Assembly: GCA_027296045.1 (NCBI GenBank)
Contig: JAPUJS010000532.1
Coordinates: 1-14,700, forward strand
Length of the DNA: 14,700 nucleotides
Source of the DNA: a bacterium
GTDB taxonomy: Bacteria; Latescibacterota; UBA2968
Direction: 5' to 3'
The translations under genes were made by a program, and so were the position numbers. The notes beneath the pieces were generated by a model. The model saw only the letters and a program-made list of their open reading frames with translations, searched no databases and was not told where the DNA came from. This document shows positions 8,200 through 14,672 of the stretch, piece by piece (position 1 is the first letter of the stretch; each line of letters begins with the position of its first letter).

Positions 8200-9447
8200 T
8201 CATCCATCCCGAATCGCCACAATCGGATCCAGGTTTGCGGCGGCTCGGGCGGGAAACCGTGCAAACAGATAGCACAAAACCACCGAAGCAACCCCGATGA
8301 CCAAAAAATCAGACCCAGACATCGACACGGGAAGCGCTTGAATAATATATACATCTCCCGGCAATTTGATCGGCTCGTACTGCGCCTGGATCCAGCATAA
8401 GACAAATCCCAGAGACGTCCCGATCAACACGCCCGACAGACCAATTGCCAGGCCTTCCAGCATAAAAATCCGTCCAATACTTTTCGGGGTGGCCCCCAGG
8501 GTCTTCAACACCCCAATTTCGCGCCTCCGTTCGGCAACCGTCATGGTCAAAATGCTGATAATGTTGAACCCGGCCACCACCACAATCAAGCTCAACACCA
8601 AAAAGCTATACCATTTTTCCAACCGAATCGACGCATACAGACTTCGGTGCTCACCCATCCAGGAAATCACATCCAGTTCCGCATCCCTCGCCTGGAGCAA
8701 AAGGGCCCATTCCCGGGCCACCTGATCGGCCCGAAAAGGATCCTGTAGCCTGATTTGAAAGCCCGAAATATCGCCCTGCCCCAAATCCCGTTGCAAAGCC
8801 GTGAGGGAAACAAATGCCAGACCTGCATCAAACGCCTCCAGACCCGTCTTGAAAATTCCCGTTACCACATAGCGCCAATAGCGGGGCGCATCCAAAACGT
8901 CTCGAGGAATAAGCCCCAGAAAAACCTCCGATCCAACAACCACGCCCAGCCGGTCGGCCAGATAACTCCCGATGAGCATCCCAAATACCCGCTCCCGATT
9001 CGCGGGACCCTGCAATTCCAGATCGACTTTGCCGCCCCACAAATGCTGTTCTACATCGCTGATCTGCAACAGCCCGGCCTGCGGAATGCCCCGAACCCGT
9101 GTTCCGGTCGAAATGGGCTCACCGGAAGGGGGCTTGCGAAACAAAAATCCCTCGGCCCCAATAAAAGGCGTTATGCCAACAACCTGTTCCTGCCCCACCA
9201 GCACATCCATCAACGCCCCATCATTTTCCATCTGTTTTCCATATATTTTTCGCACCGTCAAATGGGGGTGCATCCCCAACAACCCGTTCCAGAGCTTTTC
9301 GGTAAACCCATTAAAAACCGACAGCACAATCACCAGCGCACCCACCCCAATGCCCACGCCCGCAATGGCAATCAAACTCGTCAGAGAAATCTGACGCTGT
9401 CCACGCATCGCTCGCAGATGCCGTTTGGCAATGGTCAGCTCAAACAT
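8200..9447 (-). CDS. LolC/LolE-family ABC transporter permease (second of tandem pair)
   Basis: About 415 residues, the family's usual size. The layout is one N-terminal membrane helix (SLIAIAGVGIGVGALVIVLS, then VFNGF), a large periplasmic domain to about residue 260, and three C-terminal helices. Family sequence includes SIRLEKWYSFLVLSLIVVVA followed by GFNIISILTMTV, then RRREIGVLKTLGATPKSIG, and near the end LPGDVYIIQALPV. LolC and LolE form the membrane part of the LolCDE complex, which extracts lipoproteins from the inner membrane and hands them to LolA. ATG 9,447 is chosen; a TTG at 9,456 is also in frame. It follows the first permease by 14 nt. No ATP-binding partner (LolD) is in the window, so the ATPase must be encoded elsewhere or in a flanking region. 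Another MacB/FtsX-like export role is possible but less likely. Confidence 0.9.
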   Translation of the reverse strand: MFELTIAKRHLRAMRGQRQISLTSLIAIAGVGIGVGALVIVLSVFNGFTEKLWNGLLGMHPHLTVRKIYGKQMENDGALMDVLVGQEQVVGITPFIGAEGFLFRKPPSGEPISTGTRVRGIPQAGLLQISDVEQHLWGGKVDLELQGPANRERVFGMLIGSYLADRLGVVVGSEVFLGLIPRDVLDAPRYWRYVVTGIFKTGLEAFDAGLAFVSLTALQRDLGQGDISGFQIRLQDPFRADQVAREWALLLQARDAELDVISWMGEHRSLYASIRLEKWYSFLVLSLIVVVAGFNIISILTMTVAERRREIGVLKTLGATPKSIGRIFMLEGLAIGLSGVLIGTSLGFVLCWIQAQYEPIKLPGDVYIIQALPVSMSGSDFLVIGVASVVLCYLFARFPARAAANLDPIVAIRDG

Positions 9448-9461
9448 ATATTCCAACCCTA

Positions 9462-10724
9462 TTACTCAAATCGGATCGCAGCAATCGGATCCAGAGAAGC
9501 CGCATTTCGGGCAGGCCAAAGGGTGAATAAAAAACAAAGTCCCATGGCAAAAATAGAAACCAGACCGAAATCGGTCCAAGACATCAAAACCGGCAGTGCG
9601 TCAATAAAATATACTTCTCCAGAAAGCTGGATCAGCTCGTATTGCTGCTGAACCCAACAAAGTGAAAAGCCCAGCATATCGCCCAGCCCCACACCCAAAA
9701 GACCAATCACAAGCCCTTCGCGTGTGAAAATGCGTCTAATACTTCTGGGCGTCACTCCCAATGCCTTTAAAATTCCGATCTCCCGCTTCCGCTCCGTCAC
9801 ATTCATGATCAAGATACTGCTCACATTAAACCCTGCGACCACCACAATCAGACTCAATACAATAAAACTGGCCCATTTCTGAAGCCAGATCCAGGCAAAT
9901 AAATTTCCATGCAAATACATCCAGGAAGAGGGAAACAGACTGGGATGCGTCTCGGACAATACGGTTCGAATCTCGACACTGATCCGGTCTGCCTCAAACG
10001 GGTCTTTCAGTCGAAGCTGGACCCCCGTAATCATTTCCCCCCCCCAGCCCAGGTCTCGCTGTGAGGCGCTAAGCGAAACAAATACCAGACCCGAATCGAA
10101 CTCAAAATACCCCGTATCAAAAATACCGGTGATCCGATAGCGTTTCAACGGCGGCATCTGGGTCATCAACAGATCTTTGGGGGCCAGAACCAAAAACACG
10201 TCTGTGCCCACCGAAGCGCCGAGTTTTTCGGCCAAGAACCTTCCAATCACCATGCCATAGGATGCGGTTTTCCCCTCACCCGAAAGCCGACCCAGGTTCA
10301 TCGTTCCCTGTTGAAGGTGCAATCCGATATCGCTGGTGCGCAACACCCGTTCCGGGTCCACCCCACGAACCATCACTCCGGCAATAACCGGATCTCTTCC
10401 TTTGGGCCGCCCTCGCACAAATCCTTCGCTTCGAATAAAAGGCGCCACCTCTATCACCTCTGGATGGTCTGCCAGAACCTGCATCAAACCCCCATAATCC
10501 TCGATGCGTTCGCTAAAAGGCTTTCGCACCGTAATATGTGGCGTCATCCCCACCTGACGGTTCCAGATCATGCCCGAATATCCATTCATGACCGACAGCA
10601 CAATCACCAGCACAGCCACACCCAACGCCACACCGACCACTGCAATTGCAGTCGTCAACACCGCTTGTCTGCGCCCTCGAACCGATCTCAAATGACGGGC
10701 TGCAATCTTATTTTCAAACCCCAT
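9462..10724 (-). CDS. LolC/LolE-family ABC transporter permease (first of tandem pair)
   Basis: 420 residues with the same architecture as its downstream neighbour: a first helix at about residues 22-47 (IAVVGVALGVAVLVIVLSV), then MNGYSGMIWNRQVGMTPHI, a periplasmic domain, and three C-terminal helices. Diagnostic segments are NLFAWIWLQKWASFIVLSLI, VVVAGFNVSSILIMNVTE, KREIGILKALGVTPRSI and a C-terminal WPARNAASLDPIAAIRFE. The two permeases align along their length, and their last 130 residues are similar enough to suggest descent from one duplication. They would pair as LolC-plus-LolE-like subunits for lipoprotein release. The ATG at 10,724 has GGAG nine bases upstream and overlaps the end of the transferase gene by 11 nt, which suggests translational coupling to a glycan gene. 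Confidence 0.92.
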   Translation of the reverse strand: MGFENKIAARHLRSVRGRRQAVLTTAIAVVGVALGVAVLVIVLSVMNGYSGMIWNRQVGMTPHITVRKPFSERIEDYGGLMQVLADHPEVIEVAPFIRSEGFVRGRPKGRDPVIAGVMVRGVDPERVLRTSDIGLHLQQGTMNLGRLSGEGKTASYGMVIGRFLAEKLGASVGTDVFLVLAPKDLLMTQMPPLKRYRITGIFDTGYFEFDSGLVFVSLSASQRDLGWGGEMITGVQLRLKDPFEADRISVEIRTVLSETHPSLFPSSWMYLHGNLFAWIWLQKWASFIVLSLIVVVAGFNVSSILIMNVTERKREIGILKALGVTPRSIRRIFTREGLVIGLLGVGLGDMLGFSLCWVQQQYELIQLSGEVYFIDALPVLMSWTDFGLVSIFAMGLCFLFTLWPARNAASLDPIAAIRFE

Positions 10725-11754
10725 GGCGTTTCTCCAACCTGGACCAGGCTTTCCACTGCCATTCCACCCAACCTGCTGCCATTCCCATCAACACCAGCAC
10801 ACCCACGGTTGCTCGAAATGCCACCTGGGCATGTGCATAAACCCACAAATAACCGACACCGCCCAGCAAAAGCGTGCACAAGCCATACACCACATTGATT
10901 CGAAGATGGGACCAGCCCATACGGTCCAAACGCTGATAGAGGTGGAACCGGTGCGCCAGGGTGATGTTTTCTCCCCGAAACAGCCGGCGCAGCAAGGTAT
11001 AGATCGCATCAAAAAGAAAGGTGCCAAGAAACAGAAGAGAGACCCCAAATGGCAATCCTATCGCATCGCCCAAAACTGCCATCACACCCAGCGTGAGTCC
11101 CAAAAAATTCGAGCCCGCATCGCCCATAAAAATTTTAGCGGGCGGAAAATTGAGAAACAAGAAGCCCAGAGAAGCACCGGCAATGACAATGGGCAGGGTG
11201 TATTCGGAGGACGTGAGCCCGCTTGCGACACTTGCCCACAACCCCGCAACCAGCACCCCTTCTAACCCGGCAATCGCATCAATCCCATCCATAAAGTTGT
11301 AGAAATTTTGGATGCCCAGAAACCACAAAAAAGTCACCGGAATCGCCCAGGAATGTAGCTCGATATCCATCCAGCCCGGCATGTAAATACGGGGAAGCAC
11401 CACATCTGCCCCAACCATCACACCGGCAGTGCCCACCTGCAAAATCAACTTGGTCAACCGCCCCAATGGACGCATTTCATCGTAAACAAACACCATCAAA
11501 ATGCCGGACGCAATCAGCAGCCCCTGCCACACAACCGGGGCCTGTGTGCCCATCAACATCCCAACCGCCAGAGCGCCCCACACCCCCAAAATAATGCCAA
11601 CCCCACCGAGCGTAGGCATCGGCGAGGTGTGGGCGCTTCGTTCATTGGGCACGTCTAAAATGTCCACCTGCCGAACCAAAATCAAAATGCCCCCGGTTGC
11701 CAGAAAACCCAGACCGGTCGCCACAAAAAACAGCACCATCTCAAAGTTCCCCAT
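10714..11754 (-). CDS. Polyprenyl-phosphate sugar-1-phosphate transferase, WecA/WbpL/MraY family
   Basis: About 346 residues with roughly ten or eleven membrane helices. The family joins a UDP-sugar to undecaprenyl phosphate on the cytoplasmic face, the first step of O-antigen, teichoic acid or related glycan assembly. Visible motifs are DVPNERSAHTSPMPTLGG (34-51), NFYNFMDGIDAIAG (150-163, with both catalytic-loop Asp residues), KIFMGDAGS (207-215) and HRFHLYQRL (268-276), the last typical of the WbpL/WecA branch and not of MraY. The usual adjacent Asp pair is Asp-Glu here (YDEMRPLGRL, residues 91-100), and the common DGIDG is DGIDA. The start is uncertain: ATG 11,754 overlaps the SDR gene by 14 nt, while ATG 11,739 directly follows that gene's stop; neither has a good ribosome-binding site. 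Its overlap with a Lol permease is an unusual neighbour. Confidence 0.92.
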   Translation of the reverse strand: MGNFEMVLFFVATGLGFLATGGILILVRQVDILDVPNERSAHTSPMPTLGGVGIILGVWGALAVGMLMGTQAPVVWQGLLIASGILMVFVYDEMRPLGRLTKLILQVGTAGVMVGADVVLPRIYMPGWMDIELHSWAIPVTFLWFLGIQNFYNFMDGIDAIAGLEGVLVAGLWASVASGLTSSEYTLPIVIAGASLGFLFLNFPPAKIFMGDAGSNFLGLTLGVMAVLGDAIGLPFGVSLLFLGTFLFDAIYTLLRRLFRGENITLAHRFHLYQRLDRMGWSHLRINVVYGLCTLLLGGVGYLWVYAHAQVAFRATVGVLVLMGMAAGWVEWQWKAWSRLEKRHGV

Positions 11755-12619
11755 TGATCTGCATCGCTTCTCGCATCCCAACCGAAAACGATTTGGGTGC
11801 AAACCCCAGATCTTTCTCCGCCCGTGAAATATCAAAGGCACGATCTTCTGCCATGCGCTTCACCTGATCCACCCGCACAGCCGGATTTCGGGTCAATTTT
11901 CCGTAAAGCCCGATCAGGGGCACCGCCACAAACAACGGCACATACACTTTAACCACCGTCCGCCCCATCAAATGCGATAGCGTATCCACCATTGCCGTAT
12001 ACGTCAGGGGTTCCCCCCCCGCCAATTCATACACCTGACCGATTGTCCCGGAGCGCAACAGTGCCGCCACAACCGCATCGGCCACATCTGTGACATAAAC
12101 CGGTTGCACAAGGTTCTCCCCACTTCCAAAGATAGGGAGGATACTGCGTTTGCCAAGATAGTCCCTCAAAAGAGAAAGATTGCGATCGTTTCCGGGCCCA
12201 TAAATCATCGTAGGCCGCAAGATCGTGGCCTCCATGCCCGAAGCTTCCACTGCTTCCTCTCCCGAAGACACCGCCTCGACATCGGGGGTACGCACCTTCG
12301 AAAATCGCCAGGTCGAACTCAAAAATACCCCACGTGTTACCCCAGCTTGTTGACACGCAGCAACCAAAGAAGGGGCAAACCGAATGGGTGACACACTCAC
12401 CAGAGCATCTGCACCCTGGATGGCCTCTACAAGACCGTCCGGCCGTTCCAGATCGCCCTCTACAATCGGAATATTTCGCTGCACCAGAAAATCGGCCTGG
12501 CTGGTTTCCCGAACAAGACACCGCACCGATTCTCCGGCCGCAAGCAGGGCCTCGACCACATACGGCCCGGTAAATCCAGTTGCCCCGGTTACAAAGACCA
12601 TAGCTGGTTGGATATCCAT
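11741..12619 (-). CDS. Atypical SDR / NAD(P)-binding epimerase-like protein
   Basis: A 292-residue Rossmann protein. TGATGFTG at residues 11-18 binds the dinucleotide, GDLERPDGL follows at 55-63, and ILRPTMIYGPGNDRNL lies at 133-148. Conserved later pieces are QPVYVTDVADAVVAAL and GQVYELAGGEPLTY. The usual SDR catalytic YxxxK is missing: the expected region reads SSTWRFSKVRTPDVEAVSSG. This resembles the NDUFA9-like or NmrA-like atypical SDRs, many of which are binding or assembly proteins, although relatives occur beside WbpL-like transferases in O-antigen clusters. A sugar-nucleotide role is therefore plausible from context but not supported by active-site residues. ATG 12,619 has AAGGAG five bases upstream and lies 10 nt after the glycosyltransferase stop; an upstream in-frame ATG at 12,811 would run through that gene and is rejected. 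Confidence 0.85.
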   Translation of the reverse strand: MDIQPAMVFVTGATGFTGPYVVEALLAAGESVRCLVRETSQADFLVQRNIPIVEGDLERPDGLVEAIQGADALVSVSPIRFAPSLVAACQQAGVTRGVFLSSTWRFSKVRTPDVEAVSSGEEAVEASGMEATILRPTMIYGPGNDRNLSLLRDYLGKRSILPIFGSGENLVQPVYVTDVADAVVAALLRSGTIGQVYELAGGEPLTYTAMVDTLSHLMGRTVVKVYVPLFVAVPLIGLYGKLTRNPAVRVDQVKRMAEDRAFDISRAEKDLGFAPKSFSVGMREAMQINGEL

Positions 12620-12629
12620 TGGCTCCTTG

Positions 12630-13595
12630 CTATTTGAAAAATGCCAGAATATGGTGAGGAGCCACCACCACCCGATCCTGGATCCACCGCCGCTTGTACA
12701 ATACGCTTGGCAAGAGACGGATATAATCGATGTGTGCAAGAAAATAGGTGGGGAGACGATGGGGAAGGCGAAACAGAAGAAAAAACCAGTACAATAATGC
12801 GTGTACCACAAGAAACGGCAACAGGGAAAACAACACCACAGGCGTGATGTTCTTGGTCAAAATCAAATACCGATTTTTCCAGATATGCCGCTGAAGCCAT
12901 GCAGGCTTTTGCACCACCCTCACGCGCCCCCCGTGTGTGGCCGATCCCACATGGTGTGCCACTGCTTTTGGCGCATACAAACAACGCCATCCACGCAATT
13001 GCGCCCGCCAGGCCAGGTCGATATCTTCCAGATAGGCGAAAAATTGCTCGTCAAACACTTCCCCATCCACCCGCACATCGTCCAGCATCTCCCGGCGACA
13101 CAGCAACACCGACCCGCTGGCGGCAAATACAAATTCCGGCTGTGTCACATTCAAACTGTTGACCGGCCGGAACCAGCGTTGTAAAAAAAGCCCCACATTG
13201 TCGATCTGATCCGTATCGGCCTTATAAATCTTGGCCGCAACAGACCCGATATCCGATGCCGAAGAAATGGCCGTGAGAGCCTCACACAAAAAATCCCGAT
13301 TCAAAAACACATCTGTGTTCAGAATCAGGATAAAAGGAGAAGTGCTTGCCTCAATGCCCAAATTCCAGCCTCGAGAAACCCCTTCGTTGTTCGGCAGTCC
13401 AATCAGCCGGACATCCGAATACGCCGTTTGAATCAGTTCCCGTGACCCATCTGTCGACCCCTGGTCTACCACCACCACCTCGGCCGGCAAATGGGTCTGG
13501 TCGAACACCGCATCCAGACAGCGGGCAAGGTGCAACGCCCCGTTCCAGTTTGCGATCACCACAGAAACCGCGTCTCTGGAGGTCGAACCGGGCAT
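12630..13595 (-). CDS. Family 2 glycosyltransferase (rhamnosyltransferase-like) with C-terminal membrane segment
   Basis: 321 residues with a GT-A fold. Nucleotide-sugar-binding parts are VSVVIANWNGAL (10-21) and VVVDQGSTDGS (41-51). The metal-binding position is NTDVF (93-97), and the likely catalytic region is FFAYLEDIDLAWRAQLRGW (185-203). This is the WbbL-like branch, which adds rhamnose or a similar sugar to a growing lipid-linked glycan on the cytoplasmic face. A hydrophobic stretch at about 251-278 (VVLFSLLPFLVVHALLYWFF) would hold it to the membrane. It starts 6 nt after the UVR gene's stop, with GAGGGG just before the ATG, and is followed closely by the SDR gene. The sugar donor and acceptor cannot be read from the sequence. 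Confidence 0.9.
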   Translation of the reverse strand: MPGSTSRDAVSVVIANWNGALHLARCLDAVFDQTHLPAEVVVVDQGSTDGSRELIQTAYSDVRLIGLPNNEGVSRGWNLGIEASTSPFILILNTDVFLNRDFLCEALTAISSASDIGSVAAKIYKADTDQIDNVGLFLQRWFRPVNSLNVTQPEFVFAASGSVLLCRREMLDDVRVDGEVFDEQFFAYLEDIDLAWRAQLRGWRCLYAPKAVAHHVGSATHGGRVRVVQKPAWLQRHIWKNRYLILTKNITPVVLFSLLPFLVVHALLYWFFLLFRLPHRLPTYFLAHIDYIRLLPSVLYKRRWIQDRVVVAPHHILAFFK

Positions 13596-13601
13596 AGCCC
13601 C

Positions 13602-14354
13602 TCAAAAACTGGGAGATCCGAGCGCGTTTAAGCGATCCCGGAGCCTGGCTGCGCGTTCGTATTGCTCCAGGGCGATGGCTTCCTGCAACTGCTCTCTCAA
13701 CCGCTGCTTTAAACCGACCGGCCGCTGCTCTTTGATTTCCTCTGCCCAGGCCTCCAGGGCCTGGATTTCGCCCTCCGGTTCCATCCCTTCGAAGTCTTCG
13801 GTTACCGACCGAATTTTATCAATGCCTTTTTCAACCTCTCTCAAAGCACCTTCATAATCCCCTTTCAGCAACCGCCTCTCCCCTTTTGTCCGGGTGTGCA
13901 CCATCATCACATAAGGCCGGTAGTGTTCAAAATAAATCCGGTCTTCCTCGTCTTCTGCATAAGATCGAATCAAATCGATCAGCGCCAGACAGTGCCGGGT
14001 GTCTTGCAACACGGCCTCGTAGTCGTCCAACCGCAGCAGAGCCACAAATCGGTAGTAAAATTGCAACCCCTCCTGTCCCAGATCGGCACAGGCATCGGCA
14101 TCCAGATAGAAGGTTTCGTCCGACCCCTCCTTTTCCCGGTGCGCGTCCAGCGCGTCCAGATAATGGGCCAGCATCGAGGCCTGCCCATGGGGCTGCTCGC
14201 CATCCGGACGCCCCACCATTTCCATCTGGAGTATGCCCAGATCCAGGCGCACCTGCAATCTCTCCTGTCCGTCCAGCCCCATAATCTTACGAGCGCTGAT
14301 ATCGGCCGGATCAAACGCCCAATCTCTAAAAATCTTTGAGATATCCTTTTTCAT
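13602..14354 (-). CDS. UVR-motif-containing protein, cytoplasmic
   Basis: About 250 residues and strongly charged. The C-terminal ~30 residues (RLREQLQEAIALEQYERAAR followed by LRDRLNAL) are a UVR motif, the helical hairpin by which UvrB and UvrC, and also McsA and Clp adaptors, bind partners. The N-terminus (SKIFRDWAFDPADISARKI, then QVRLDLGILQMEMVGRPDGE) matches a conserved domain I recall in uncharacterised UVR-containing proteins of environmental bacterial phyla. A central helical region (about 140-200) includes a TPR-like unit (RRLLKGDYEGALREVEKGID). No nuclease or ATPase residues are visible, so a DNA-repair role should not be assumed; an adaptor or regulator role is more likely. ATG 14,354 is chosen because GGGAGGT lies just upstream; an earlier in-frame ATG at 14,465 lies upstream of the promoter. 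It is the first gene of the train. Confidence 0.88.
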   Translation of the reverse strand: MKKDISKIFRDWAFDPADISARKIMGLDGQERLQVRLDLGILQMEMVGRPDGEQPHGQASMLAHYLDALDAHREKEGSDETFYLDADACADLGQEGLQFYYRFVALLRLDDYEAVLQDTRHCLALIDLIRSYAEDEEDRIYFEHYRPYVMMVHTRTKGERRLLKGDYEGALREVEKGIDKIRSVTEDFEGMEPEGEIQALEAWAEEIKEQRPVGLKQRLREQLQEAIALEQYERAARLRDRLNALGSPSF

Positions 14355-14406
14355 CCAGACCTCCCAACAATAACCCCCGATATTGCACAACAAATCCTGT
14401 GAAAGA

Positions 14407-14435
14407 AATATGGATAAAAGAGTATGAAATGTCAA
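14407..14435 (-). promoter_or_regulatory. Sigma70-type promoter for the minus-strand gene train
   Basis: On the minus strand, TTGACA (14,435-14,430, a perfect -35) is followed by exactly 17 bases and then CATATT (14,412-14,407, four of six matches to TATAAT). The predicted start of transcription is near 14,400, leaving a leader of about 45 bases before the UVR gene's ATG. No other gene in the train has a comparable gap upstream, so this may drive all eleven genes. Confidence 0.7.
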
Positions 14436-14497
14436 ATAGAGAATCGAGTCCGATATCCCACTCAATCTGAGTCGGGAATGCAGATATCAAAAAAGGC

Positions 14498-14526
14498 TTG
14501 ACACCCTCATGGAACACACTCATACT
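14498..14526 (+). promoter_or_regulatory. Divergent sigma70-type promoter, plus strand
   Basis: TTGACA (14,498-14,503) is followed by 17 bases and CATACT (14,521-14,526, four of six matches to TATAAT), pointing right. Its -35 lies 62 bases from the -35 of the minus-strand promoter, so the two could be co-regulated. Transcription would start near 14,533, just before two potential RNA hairpins. A TATAAT at 14,538-14,543 lacks a matching -35 and is probably chance in an AT-rich stretch. Confidence 0.6.
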
Positions 14527-14551
14527 GTTTAATTCATTATAATATAAAAGT

Positions 14552-14593
14552 GGCCGTTCGCCCCGTGCCTGGAAGCTTGGATAGCGAACGGCC
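14552..14593. repeat. Perfect 10-bp inverted repeat with a 22-base loop (hairpin 1)
   Basis: GGCCGTTCGC (14,552-14,561) pairs fully with GCGAACGGCC (14,584-14,593). Read on the plus strand, it sits just downstream of the divergent promoter and could be part of a structured leader or small RNA. Read on the minus strand, the stem is followed by ACTTTTATATT, so it could also terminate a gene entering from the right, although the loop is long for a terminator. I matched it to no known RNA family. Confidence 0.6.
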
Positions 14594-14603
14594 TGGCAGG
14601 TAT

Positions 14604-14627
14604 CGCAGGGAGGTTGCCCCCCTTGCG
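14604..14627. repeat. GC-rich hairpin with a four-base loop (hairpin 2)
   Basis: CGCAGGGAGG (14,604-14,613) pairs with CCCCCTTGCG (14,618-14,627) with one mismatch and one G-T pair, around a loop of TTGC on the plus strand or GCAA, a GNRA-type tetraloop, on the minus strand. With hairpin 1 it makes a compact structured block of about 75 bases. The tetraloop slightly favours a minus-strand RNA, the promoter a plus-strand one. Confidence 0.5.
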
Positions 14628-14672
14628 CACCCCATAAGAAGGACACTATCCATACACGCATTCACAACCGTG

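Noticed and set aside
8168..8275. ATG-initiated longer form of the Gfo/Idh protein
   Set aside because: It would add 36 residues unrelated to the family and overlap the permease gene, while a perfect ribosome-binding site stands before the TTG at 8,167.
9462..10724. FtsX cell-division permease
   Set aside because: FtsX is shorter, and the sequence here has LolC/E hallmarks (the VVVAGFN, LKALGVTPRSI and VYFIDALPV segments) and the longer periplasmic domain.
13602..14354. UvrB or UvrC DNA-repair protein
   Set aside because: Only the small UVR hairpin is shared; helicase motifs, the GIY-YIG nuclease and the UvrC endonuclease domain are all absent.
14552..14660. Cobalamin riboswitch, 6S RNA or SRP RNA at the right end
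   Set aside because: A fragment on the minus strand (ATACCTGCC) resembles part of the B12 box and a CCCTGCG segment faintly resembles 6S, but the other conserved parts (CCGCCACTG, the 6S bubble strands, the SRP GGAAG/GAGCAG loop) are not seen.
14326..14661. 111-codon open frame on the minus strand at the right end
   Set aside because: It crosses both hairpins, the promoter regions and the start of the UVR gene. The product shows no domain, and it would need transcription from outside the window.
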